From Spinacia oleracea (lineage: Eukaryota; Streptophyta; Magnoliopsida; Caryophyllales; Amaranthaceae): DNA of 64,000 bases. Every line of letters begins with the position of its first letter. Position 1 is the first letter of the stretch. The translations under genes were made by a program, and so were the position numbers. Shown piece after piece: positions 20,878-30,768 of this stretch. The stretch spans positions 64,037,671 through 64,101,670 of the forward strand of contig NC_079492.1 in the NCBI RefSeq assembly GCF_020520425.1, given 5' to 3'. Below the pieces are notes generated by a model that was not told where the DNA came from, ran no database searches, and saw only the letters and a list, made by a program, of their open reading frames with translations.

Positions 20878-21232
20878 CTCCCTCCTTCTTTTTTTGTTTT
20901 TTACGTTTGATATTTTTCACGCGTTTTAACGATTAATTAATTTGCATCGAGATTTCTCAATTTTTTTTATTTAAACAAAGATAAAGTACGTTTATTTATA
21001 ATGTTTTCACTTTTATCAAAATTCTGATATTGAAAAATGAAAAAAATTAATGTCCCAATGGAAAAGTGTGAGATATTAAATGACCCAATGAATTTAATCG
21101 GCTAAAATAATAATTTGACACAAATTTTGATAGACTACTAAGTCATTTATGTGATAACATAAAAGGAAATGTAAAAAACATTTTGAAATACCAAAAAAGG
21201 AAAACGTAAAAAACAAAAAGAGACGGATGGAG
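20878..21232. mobile_element. Stowaway-type MITE (355 bp)
   Basis: Begins CTCCCTCCTTCTTTTT and ends AAAAAGAGACGGATGGAG, inverted repeats of the Stowaway type, flanked by TA on both sides (20876-20877, 21233-21234). The interior is similar to the element at 55917-56275, so they are one family. Confidence 0.85.
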
Positions 21233-21324
21233 TATTTGTATAGATCATTATGAATCGGAAGTAGTATGACATTATGTATGGGCTACAACTTTTCTGTGAG
21301 ACCCGTCTTATCGAAAAAACCACT

Positions 21325-21442
21325 TTAATTGCTTAACTAATCGGTTTAATTGTTTAACTAATTGATTACAATGGTTAACTAATTAGTTTTAATGCTTAAT
21401 TAATTGGTATCAACACTTAACTAATTGGTTTTATGGCTTAAC
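21325..21442. repeat. Minisatellite, about 21-22 bp units (TTAATTGCTTAACTAATTGG type)
   Basis: About six imperfect tandem units, each holding TTAACTAATTGG or a near variant. No coding content. Confidence 0.6.
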
Positions 21443-22246
21443 TTATATGATATCAACACAGCCTTTTATGTACCGTCCTATATAAAAGTTTTTAATGTAT
21501 TGGATAAGTTATAGCTGTCAAAATAAAGAGGATAAGTTACGATATTCGGAACTACGGAGTATATGTAAATCACGCACCTTGACTCCTTGAGGGCAACAGA
21601 TCACGGCTACTCCATTTCCTTGAGTTAAGTTCGTGGGCTGGATAGCGGGCCGTTTGGAGCCGTTTTTACTGCATCATATGAGCCGAGAGTTATTAGTAAC
21701 TGTGGGCCATGGGCTTTAATAGGAACGATATCATGTGGAAAATGAACTATTATTAAAAAAAAAATATTAAATGGAAAGAAATCAGGTTAGATCCTCGGGG
21801 ATAGTCAACCTAACTTATCCTAGAATCCTAGTGAATGAGGAAAAAAACGGAGGAGTCAAACGACAAAAACCAAAACAACATAGAAAAATAAAAGATTATC
21901 TTTTCTGCCAAGCAATCCGCAAGAAAATGGACTGTTATTGAAGGAACTATTAACCTTTTTTTATTGTTTTTTACACAACTTTTTATGTACTACATAAATT
22001 AATGTAAATATGAACATGCCATAAAAAAATTGTAAATATGAACATGTAAATAGACTATTAAGCTCCCCTCTAAAAAACAAAGACTATTAAGTTACGTCTT
22101 TTTGTCATAAATTATTAAATTGTAAACCAATCTATCTTATATCTGAATTTTTTTATAATATAGATCATATCAATATGATAATATAGTTATTTGAACTACG
22201 TACGCATATTACTATGTATTTATGAATATGCTCGAATATGACATAT
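21443..22246. other. No gene recognised; downstream flank of the small peptide gene
   Basis: AT-rich sequence with no supportable coding frame. It would hold the 3' UTR of the minus-strand gene at 22247-22429. Confidence 0.4.
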
Positions 22247-22429
22247 CTAATTAAGAATTTCACCTTGGGGATGGTAGCCCATGTCTTTGTGACCCGCTAG
22301 TGGATATGGTGAACGGACAACGGGCGTGGACGAAGTTGGAGGATGCCTTGCATCAACAAAGATGGAAGATAGCACAAGTAGTAGCATTAGAAGCATAGCC
22401 CTAGCTACAACACATCCCTTATGAGCCAT
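22247..22429 (-). CDS. Small probable secreted peptide (60 aa), function unknown
   Basis: The minus-strand frame encodes 60 residues. The N-terminus (MAHKGCVVARAMLLMLLLVLSS) has a basic start and a strong hydrophobic core, a classic signal peptide, with likely cleavage after VDA near residue 27. The remaining 33 residues are proline-rich and polar (RHPPTSSTPVVRSPYPLAGH, then KDMGYHPQGEILN) and have no cysteines. A TATA-like TATATATT lies about 90 bp upstream (22516-22523), so a transcription start 50-60 bp before the ATG is plausible. This layout is typical of plant signalling-peptide precursors, but I do not see the signature of CLE, CEP, IDA, PSK or RGF families. It has no visible introns and is not inside a recognised transposon. 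Confidence 0.55.
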   Translation of the reverse strand: MAHKGCVVARAMLLMLLLVLSSIFVDARHPPTSSTPVVRSPYPLAGHKDMGYHPQGEILN

Positions 22430-22515
22430 ATTTTATTTAGTGTTACTCGATCTTTTCTTCTTTTTACTCTTTATCAAATGAATTTGATGAGTTATTTTCC
22501 TATCGAATCTTACCC

Positions 22516-22523
22516 AATATATA
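22516..22523 (-). promoter_or_regulatory. TATA-like box of the 60-aa peptide gene
   Basis: TATATATT on the minus strand, 87-94 bp before the ATG. Just upstream a 19-bp segment (TGTTTGATTCTTTCATTAT on the plus strand) is directly repeated at about 22526 and 22569. Confidence 0.45.
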
Positions 22524-22778
22524 GGAGATTGTTTGATTCTTTCATTATTCTTGTTGGCAAGTTGGAGGTGTTTGATTCTTTCATTATACTTTAGTTATTT
22601 ACAAGTAGGGAAGAAATAATAATTGATGAAGATAGAAGGACCTACTTGCCATGTGTAAGTAAATTACTCTTGGATAAATTGGCTAATGAGCATCTTTCAT
22701 CTCTATTACTCCATACTTCATCCATTTCATTAACCGGTACCGATGTTCAATGCACAACTTTTAAATACTAACTAGCTT

Positions 22779-23056
22779 TTGGGTCTGGATAATACCTCGG
22801 GTTACTACATTAATAATACTCATATTTATTTGTATATAATTTTTTTTTTGCAATGATAACATGAAACACCTAATAACTTAATGGTAAAAGTTTTATTCTT
22901 TAAACTCAAGGTTAAGGGTTCAAACCTTAGGAAATCCATGTTTGACATTTATTTATGTATATGAAGATTACATGGAGCGAACGACTTATAAGCAGCGCGT
23001 GTCACGTGTCACGTACACTTACTTATAAACTCATTTTAATATATAGTATAGATAAT
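22779..23056 (+). repeat. SINE-like repeat
   Basis: It contains tRNA-promoter-like motifs: an A-box-like AACTTAATGGTAAA (about 22876) and a B-box-like GGGTTCAAACC (22917-22927) about 40 bp apart. It ends in TTTTAATATATAGTATAGAT, a tail seen on many dispersed plant repeats. No target duplication was identified. Confidence 0.35.
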
Positions 23057-23430
23057 ACATTAGGATGCAAGCGGTTATATCGGTTAGATCGTGTGATATA
23101 TCGGTTATACCAGGGTCGGCTATAAAGAGGTCCATTATGACCTCCCTCACGTGTCCTTAGATTTTTAGGGGCCCAAGAAAATAAAATTCGATGGTAACTC
23201 ACACACCTCAATTATTGGTTATATAGTAAATAGCAAGGAACAGACAATTAAAGTAGCGAAGGACAAAATGCATTTTTAAAAAAAAAATGTTACTCCATAT
23301 TACATGTTTTCATGATTTCTATTTAAAAATGATTAGTAAAGTTGACACTTTTATTATTAAAAGTGTCACTTACAACAATCATAAACTTTTGCAAAATCCT
23401 CACTTTATGTGATTCAATTTTCAAAATTTC

Positions 23431-23756
23431 AAGATTCAATGATGTTTAAGGTTGTTTATAATCACTTCCTTAAACTAGAATCATCTTCAAAATATGGAGT
23501 AATCGAAGGTAAGGCCTTTCTAATGTTTAAAGGTCCAAGCTTTGAGATTCAAGACTCCATTTTTCAATATACAAGTTCAAGTTTACAAATTTCAAGATTC
23601 AATGATGTTTAGGATTGTTTGTAATCACTTCCCTAAACTAGGATCATTTTAAAATATGGAGTAATTAAAGATGAAGCCTTTTCAATATTAAAAGGTCCAA
23701 TCTTTGGGATTCAAGACTCCATTTTTCAATATACAAGTTCAACATTTCAAGTTTAA
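23431..23756. repeat. Two tandem copies of a 163-bp unit
   Basis: The segment starting AAGATTCAATGATGTTTA recurs at 23431 and 23594. The two copies differ by scattered substitutions. Short AACATTTCAAGTTCAA-type repeats follow to 23810. Confidence 0.75.
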
Positions 23757-23929
23757 ACATTTCAAGTTCAACACTTCAAGTTCTATATTTCAAGTTCAAT
23801 ATTTCTATATTTAAAATCCAAGACACTTTAGGTCGAGCAACTTGACCTAAAGTAGAGATTTTTGCTTTGAATCCGTGTCGCACGCACTTATTCTTAAGGA
23901 GTCGTTTGGCGTTCGGATCTCATGTGCTA

Positions 23930-24065
23930 ATGTTCAAGTTCAATATCGCATTTCAATATTGCAATTTCAATAATGCCTTTCAATTACGCACTTTCAATTA
24001 TGCAATTTCAATTCCGCACTTTCAATTATGCAATTTCAATTCCGCACTTTCAATTACGCAACTTT
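23930..24065. repeat. TTTCAATTATGCAA / TTTCAATTCCGCAC short tandem repeat
   Basis: Alternating 14-15-bp units (CAATTTCAATTCCG, CACTTTCAATTATG) give a higher-order period of about 29 bp. Probably part of an LTR or leader of the remnant ending at 24535. Confidence 0.65.
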
Positions 24066-24399
24066 ACTTGCCTAGTCCTTCTAGGCAATGTGGTTTCACC
24101 ACCTAGTCCATTTCTAGGTGGTCTTGTACTTTACTAACTTTGCACCCGTTTGCTATTGCGATGTTGCTCTACTTGTTTATTTCTTTCATCACCTCACATG
24201 CTAAATACAAAATACAAGGTTACATCACGCTTAACGAAGATAATTCCTTGGACAAACCGATATTAGGTTCCCTTAAATTAACTTTAAAGCAAAGTGACCA
24301 TGATACAAAGTAGAAATTCTATTTGTTCTAAATTCAAACCCACATAGTCTAAACTAGGGTATTTTCGAAAATGTTGTGCCACGCATTTGAATTATTTCT

Positions 24400-24545
24400 A
24401 AAGCTCGCGGAATAAGCATCTCGTTGCCTTGCCCGTTTCTCATCCATCCGTTTCTAAGATTCAATGCCTTATCCTAATCGAGTCACTTTTTGGTCTTTCC
24501 AAACGGGACCCTAAAAAATATTTGGTGGCGACTCCTACAAAATAC
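24400..24545 (+). mobile_element. LTR end and primer-site remnant, Ogre/Athila-like (plus strand)
   Basis: TTGGTGGCGACTCC (24522-24535) follows a GACCCTAAAAAATATT stretch. In plant Athila/Ogre-type gypsy elements the LTR/leader boundary commonly reads this way. No gag or pol of this element follows; an unrelated array starts within 100 bp. Low to moderate confidence. Confidence 0.35.
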
Positions 24546-24620
24546 AAAATACAAAGGTATCTAAAAGCCGCCCTCGTTGTGGAAATGCACTACGAGAAAG
24601 TACGAAAAAACCCCCTACAA

Positions 24621-25296
24621 CGACATTTGTTTTTTTCACGGCTACTGATCGCATCCATACATTTCGTTTAATGTTACGCTTCACAATGAAGTGCCCTTAA
24701 CGATATTTATTTTCTTCAAATCTATTTATCACATGAACTTTCTTATGGACTGCTACGCTTCACCATGAAGTGCCCTTGACGGCATTTATTTTCTTCAAGG
24801 GTACTGATCATATCCATACATTTCGTTGAATGCTACGCTTCACAATGAAGTGCCCTTAAGGACATTTATTTTCTTCAAGGCTACTGATCTCATCAACTTT
24901 CTTATGGACTGCTACGCTTCACCATGAAGTGCCCTTAACGATATTTATTTTCTTCACGGATACTGATCGCATCCATACATTTCGTTGAATGTTAAGCTTC
25001 ACAACGAAGTGCCCTTAACGACATTTATTTTCTTCAAGGCTACTGATCACATCAAGTTTCTGATAGACTGCTACGCTTCTCCATGAAGTTCCCTTGACGG
25101 CATTTATTTTCTTCACGACTACTTATCACATCCATACATTTCGTTGAATGCTACGCTTCACAATGAAGTGCCCTTACCGACATTTATTTTCTTCAAGGCT
25201 ATTGATCACATCAACTTTCTTATGGACTGCTACGCTTCGCAATCACTTAACGACATTTATTTTCTTCAAAGCTACTGATCACATCCATACATTACC
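24621..25296. repeat. Tandem array of about 80-bp units in alternating A/B versions
   Basis: Eight to nine units share GCTACGCTTCACAATGAAGTG, CCCTTAACGACATTTATTTT and CTTCAAGGCTACTGATC. They alternate between version A (CATCCATACATTTCGTTGAATG) and version B (CATCAACTTTCTTATGGACTG), giving a 160-bp higher-order repeat. The array lies just past the 3' end of gypsy E. Tandem repeats in the 3' UTR are known in Ogre/Tat-like elements, so it may belong to gypsy E. Confidence 0.85.
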
Positions 25297-25481
25297 TTTT
25301 TTATGGGAGTTGATATTTTTCTCATGGTGCTTTTTTCATTTCATTTCAACTTTTTTTTTAGTTTTTGGCAGTCATGCGCGTACTTTGTTTCCGAAACAAA
25401 AAGCTTTGTATCTATCGGCCTAAATACATATCACTAGATGTTGTTGTATCATATGTAATACTTTCTGAGTTTTCTAGCATT

Positions 25482-26290
25482 CTAGGAATTCTTTAGGGTG
25501 GTGCAATCCATCTTCATTAGTCTGTATGATCCAGGAACCATTTCTTCCCATATCTGGTATGGCCCCTCCCAATTTTCTGTCAGCTTTCCTTGAGCATTCC
25601 CCTTTCCTGTTGTCGTTGTTCTGCGCAACACCAAATCACCTATTGCCAAGGGTCGATGCTTCACCCTCTTGTTGTATGCTTTGCTTATTCTACTCTTATA
25701 TGTCGCATACCAGATTTCTGCCTTTAGCCGCATTTCTGACATTAGATTTTTACGTCGCAAGAGTTGATCATTCGATGCCTTATCGTAATGGTGGATACGT
25801 AGAGTAGGAAGGGCCATTTCTGCCGGTATAACAACTTCGGAGCCGAAACTCAATTTGAATGGGATTTCACCGGTTGCCTCTTTTACCGTTGTTCTATTGC
25901 ACCACAGATTTGCCCATTTTCCTTTACAGTCCTCTAATGCAGCCAGGATTTGTTTGTTAGCTGCTTATGCCTGCCCATTGCTCTGAGGGTGGCTAACTGA
26001 AGAATATGCGAACTTTACTCTGTATAGGCCGAGGAAACATTATATTGATGTGCAATCGAATTGCGCTCCATGATAAAAAAAACTATTGCTTGTGGTAAGC
26101 CAAACCTTGTTATTATACTCCGCCATATGATTTTTTTCACCTGGTTTGCCGTTATCCTTGCTACCGGTACTGCTTCAATCCATTTTGTGAAGTAGTCGAA
26201 TGCTAAGATCAAAAATTTGCGCCCCTGTTGCCATTGGGAAAGTGCCCACAATATCCAATCCCCGCAAATAGGTTCGGGTTTAGGATTGGC
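25482..26290 (-). pseudogene. Gypsy E integrase core and C-terminus, decayed
   Basis: Minus strand. The core shows LAFDYFTKWIEAVPVARITA (first catalytic Asp present) and RSIITRFGLPQ. The expected SDNGTQF motif with the second Asp has become FFIMERN through frameshift. The C-terminal part is open (25482-25853) with FGSEVVIPAEMALPT and LAIGDLVLRRTTT followed by GKLTENWEGPYQI, a typical gypsy integrase tail. Not functional. Confidence 0.85.
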
Positions 26291-26291
26291 A

Positions 26292-26660
26292 TCAAGTCAT
26301 TTGTCGGCAAGTTGATAACTGCAAATTTTTTTGGCATTTTTCACACTTCTTGACATATTTTGGGGCGTCTTCTAACATTGTTGGCCAGTAATAGCCCTGT
26401 CTCTGCCAGATCAGAGCTAGAGATTTTCCGCCGCCATGATTTCCACAAGTTCCCTCGTGCATTTCTTCTATCATCCTTGTAGACATGTATGCCGTTAGGC
26501 ATCTTAGGAAAGGCAGGCTGAAGGATTTTTTATATAGCCTTCCCCCCCCCCCCCCCCCCCCACAAAATGAGGTACCACACTGTGTGTCTTTTAATTTTTT
26601 TGGATTCTGCCAAATGAGTAGGTAACGCCCCTGTTTGGTGGTATGCATGAATATTGTCAA
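26292..26660 (-). pseudogene. Gypsy E integrase zinc-finger region, interrupted by a poly-C tract
   Basis: The minus strand encodes the HHCC finger: MHEGTCGNHGGGKSLA, RQGYYWPTM and YVKKCEKCQ. Upstream in the frame lies a run of glycines caused by the 20-base homopolymer at 26542-26561. Related proteins have no such glycine run, so it is probably expanded or inserted sequence. Confidence 0.85.
26542..26561. repeat. Homopolymer of 20 C
   Basis: Uninterrupted run of 20 C on the plus strand inside the integrase remnant. Exact length is prone to sequencing or assembly error. Confidence 0.9.
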
Positions 26661-26661
26661 A

Positions 26662-27293
26662 CTATTCTACTTGTCTTGTTATGATCATGACTTCCTGTAT
26701 CTTCCACTCTGTACTCCACTTCTTCATGACTTCTATAATGATTGTTCGCTTCAAGTTGGCAATATTGGAACTCGCCAACTTGGCTAGTGCGTCTGCCAAC
26801 GTATTTTCTGCTCTAGGTACCAGGTTGATGTAAAACATTTCTGGCTGTGTTGCCACCTCTTTCAGCTTATTCAAGTATTTTCTCATTGATGGCTCTTTTG
26901 CTTCATATTCTCCTTTATACAGACTAGCCACTAACTACGAATGTGTTTTCAGTGTTACCCTTTTGGCGTCGGCGACTATACACATTTGGATGCCAGCAAT
27001 TGTCGCCTCGTATTCTGCCTCGTTGTTAGATGCTGCAAATGTGAACTTTATAGCATATTCGAAGATGTTTCCCCTGGGGATGTTATGATTATTCCGTCTC
27101 CACTACCAGTCTGTGTTGCTGACCCATCTACTGATACCTCCCATGTTTTAGCTTGTGCTTCCTCCTCTTTATACGAGGCTTCAACTATAAAGTCCGCTAA
27201 CACTTGCGCTTTTATGGCTGCTCTCGGTCTAAATTCCAGATCGAATTCTGACAGCGCTATTGCCAATCTTAGCAGCCTTCCTGATGTATCCAA
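26662..27293 (-). pseudogene. Gypsy E second (additional) RNase H domain
   Basis: Minus strand. The first half has LADFIVEASYKEE and WEVSVDGSATQTGSG. The middle has FTFAASNNEAEYEA and the end LVPRAENTLADALAKLAS. A second RNase H after the normal one is a hallmark of the Tat branch of plant Ty3/gypsy elements. A TAG near 26932 splits it. Confidence 0.8.
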
Positions 27294-27638
27294 CTTATGG
27301 ATTTTTTTTCTAGAGGGAAATTGGTTAATACTTCGGTTGAATGTGCGTCAAAGTATGGCCTCAATTTTCTAGCCGAGACCAAGACCGCATATGTCAGTTT
27401 CTCAATAAGCGGATATCTCATTTCTGGTCCATTTAGCACATGACTGAAAAAATACACCGGATGTTGTGACTTGCCTTCTACTTCAGCTACGAATACTGCT
27501 GCTACCGTTTTTGGTGATGTTGAAATATACAATTGTAACTTCTTACCCTCCTCTGGCCTTGCAATTTTCGATAGCTTTTTTAGATGATCCTTTAGTGGTT
27601 CGAAAGCCTCTTGTTGGCCCCTAGTTAAACTTTTTGTT
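27294..27638 (-). pseudogene. Gypsy E first RNase H / RT connection
   Basis: The minus strand shows MYISTSPKTVAAVFVAEVEG, FFSHVLNGPEMRYPLIEKL and VLVSARKLRPYF, the usual gypsy RNase H signatures. Frames are broken by stops. Confidence 0.8.
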
Positions 27639-28600
27639 CTATCTCAACGTTGTGAAGAATGGCATTTGCTTGTCAGCCAACTTGCTTATGAACCTGTTCA
27701 AGGCTGCCATTCTTCCAGTCAGTCGCTGAATATATTTTATGTTTTTGGATTGTGGCAGACTAATGATTGCATCTACTTTCTCCGGATCCGCGTCTATGCC
27801 CCTTTCGATGACTAAGAAACCCAAAACTTTTCCCGATCTTACCCCGAAGACACACTTCTTGGGGTTCAACTTCATTCTATATTTTCTCAATGTCTTAAAT
27901 GTCTCTCTAAAATCATCGACATGATCCTTTTCTTGACGACTTTTCACAATTGAGTCATTGACACAGACCTCTACATTCCTTCCTTTTTGGTCAGCAAACA
28001 CTTTGTCGACCAGTCTCTGATATGTCGCTCCTGCATTCTTTAGCCCAAACGACATTTCTTTTTGTAGCAGAACACCCCTGCATCTGTGATGAAAGCTACT
28101 TTTTTCCTGTCTGACTTATGCAAACTAACCTGATGATATCCCGAGAAAGCGTCTAAAAAGCTTAGCAGTGCATGCCCACTGGTTGAGTCAACTAGTCTGT
28201 CGATTCGTGGCAAAGGGTAGAAATCTTTTGGGCCCAGAGGTTTGTGAAATCAACACGCATTCTCCATGAACCATTTGGCTTTTTTACCGTGATTACGTTT
28301 GCTAGCCATTTTGGATAATCACATGGTTCGATAAAACCTGCCGCCAGAAGCTTGTCAACCTCCTCCTTGATTGCCTCCATTTTCTCCGCCGATAAGTTTC
28401 TTTTTTTTCTGCCTTACATGCCTTACATTTTTGTCCGCGTTCAAGCAATGAACAATGAAGTTAGGGTCGATTCCCGGCATCTCATCCGCCTAGAAGGCAA
28501 AGACATCAGCAAGCCTATGAGGTTGATCTTCATATCTGCCTCCATTTCTGTGCCTATGACGACTGTTCTTTCTTGTCGGCTCAATTCTTACTCAATTTCC
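27639..28600 (-). pseudogene. Gypsy E reverse transcriptase, catalytically dead
   Basis: The N-terminal part (28192-28380) has EVDKLLAAGFIEPCDYPKWL and KKPNGSWRMRVDF. The core (27639-28055) has MSFGLKNAGATYQRLVDKVF. The catalytic YVDD box reads CVND, so a metal-binding Asp is replaced. Copia C is inserted a little upstream of RT at 28639/47815. Confidence 0.88.
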
Positions 28601-28639
28601 TCGGTTAGATCGTTTGGTGACGGTCTTGGTGTTGTTATC

Positions 28640-30005
28640 TGTTAGATTATGATACATATGACAATTCATAAATCATGCGGAAAAACCATAAAGCCAGGAA
28701 AGCATATTATTTACACATAATCATTTAGCATAGTTTAGATGCATACTCTTTGTTGCGTGCCTTCCCTAGCTGCGCCCGAACCGAACAAGAACAAGTCTTT
28801 AGGACTCCAAGTGTCGTCCCTCCGTAGATAGTCCACAGCACGTCCGGATCCGCCTTAAGATTGACCAACTAGAATCGCCCTTAAGGTACTACTTATTTTC
28901 GGCTAAATGGGCAAGAGTTATGGCTGATTTTTCTGCTTAAAAATCCTAGCTTTGAATACTTGAAAACTTGTGTATAAATAATAACCCTAGGCCCTTATTT
29001 ATAGAGGTATGGAAAAGGAATCGTAATCCTACTAGGATGTGGATTTGTTAAATAGAACTTTATTAGGACTCTAAATAACAAAGCAATTCTAATAAGATTA
29101 GGATTTTAATCTTCGCACGAATCCTAATAGAATTAGGATTTCCCGCACACGCATCGTACAAGCCGTGCACCCGCGCAGGCCTTGCGGCCCACGACAAGGG
29201 CACAGCCCATGTGCGGTGCTGCGTGCGCGCGCGCCCTTGGCTGGGCCTGGCCTTGCGCTGGGCCTGGTCGAGGCGTGCGTTTTCTGCGTGCGGCTCGCTG
29301 GGTGATGGCCTGGCTTCGTGCTGGGCGTTCGTCTAGCGGGCCTCGTCCGATGCTAATTCGTACGATACGCTTCCGATTAAATTCCCGATTCCGGAATTCA
29401 TTTCCGATACGAACAACATTTAATATTTCCGATTCCGGAATTAATTTTCCGTTTCGAACAAATATTTAATATTTCCGTTTCCGGAATTATTTTCCGATTC
29501 CGATAATATTTCCGATTCTGACAATATTTCCGTTTCCGGCAATATTTCCGATTCCGGCAATATTTCCATTTCCGATAATATTTTCCGATACGTACCATGT
29601 TTCCGTTTCCGGCAACATCTACGACTTGGATAATATTTATATTTCCGATACGATCCATATTTCCGTTTCCGGCAATATCATCGTTTCCGGAGTATTCATT
29701 TCTTGCCTGTGACGATCTCAGCTCCCACTGAAACCAAGATCCGTCGATTCCGAATATCCATAGATGGAGTATTTAATGCCATTAAATACTTGATCCGTTT
29801 ACGTACTATTTGTGTGACCCTACGGGTTCAGTCAAGAGTAAGCTGTGGATTAATATCATTAATTCCACTTGAATTGAAGCGGCCTCTAGCTAGGCATTCA
29901 GCTCACTTGATCTCACTGAATTATTAACTTGTTAATTAATATTGAACCGCATTTATTAGACTTAACATAGAATGTATACTTGGACCAAGGGCATTATTTC
30001 CTTCA
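28640..30005 (-). repeat. Copia C 3' LTR (left, 1366 bp)
   Basis: Inverted: begins TGTTAGATTATG and ends CATTATTTCCTTCA. It is the reverse complement of the copia B LTR family, with the same GC-rich block, CGGAAATATT repeats and TATA box (28996-29003). Confidence 0.94.
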
Positions 30006-30768
30006 GTCTCCCACTTGTCCTTAGGGACAAGTGTGCATTTCCTAATTCCTTTGTCGCTTGATGCTTGCTCTTGAACATAAGGTAAGAGTTGTCATCCTTA
30101 TTATGTCCAGAGGTGTTCCTCGGTTTCAGAGTTCAACTGATCAAATAAACAGATAATCATAGCCTATGATTCATCCGAGCACGGCCATGCATTTCACAGT
30201 TTCTAGCTCTCCGAGTGGCCTTGTACAACTTTTAAGCATCTCATCCCGATTTATGGGAGGACAATCCCAATCTTGCGATCTTGAGATTAGACTTCGTTTG
30301 ATAGGTGATTACCTGAGCGTTGCCTTTATAGCCTCCTTTTACGGTGCGACGGTTGGTCAACGTCAAAGCAACCAGTTCTCAAACAAGTAATCTCAAATCA
30401 CTCAGGTATTGAGGATTTAGTGTCTAATAATTTTAATGAAATTTACTTATGACAGATTTTCATCTCTTACAGTAAAGTTTCATAGGTCTTGTCCGATACT
30501 AGTCTTCCCAAAGTAAGTATCTATGCAAATGATTATGACATTGCCATGTCCACATAGTTCAAGAAACAGAACTACTAGTCATCTTGCATTCTAATCGTCT
30601 AACGTTTTCTATGCGTCCAATTTTATAGAAAACTCCGACTAGGGACCATTTTCAACCTTTGACATTCAAGTTCACTTGATAGACATTTCTTAGTCACAGG
30701 ACTGGTCCTGACAGTCTATCTTGAATATATCGTCAAATTGAAGGGACTCATCATTTAATACTAAACCA
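30006..30768 (-). other. Copia C 3' UTR with polypurine tract
   Basis: Reverse complement nearly identical to 8490-9254 of copia B. The polypurine tract lies next to the LTR at about 30007-30016. Similarity to copia B stops at about 30768. Confidence 0.8.

Noticed and set aside
22917-22927. tRNA gene, from B-box-like GGGTTCAAACC
   Set aside because: No cloverleaf can be drawn around it. It fits a SINE-like repeat better.
24621-25296. CRISPR array
   Set aside because: Units are contiguous 80-bp tandem repeats with no unique spacers.
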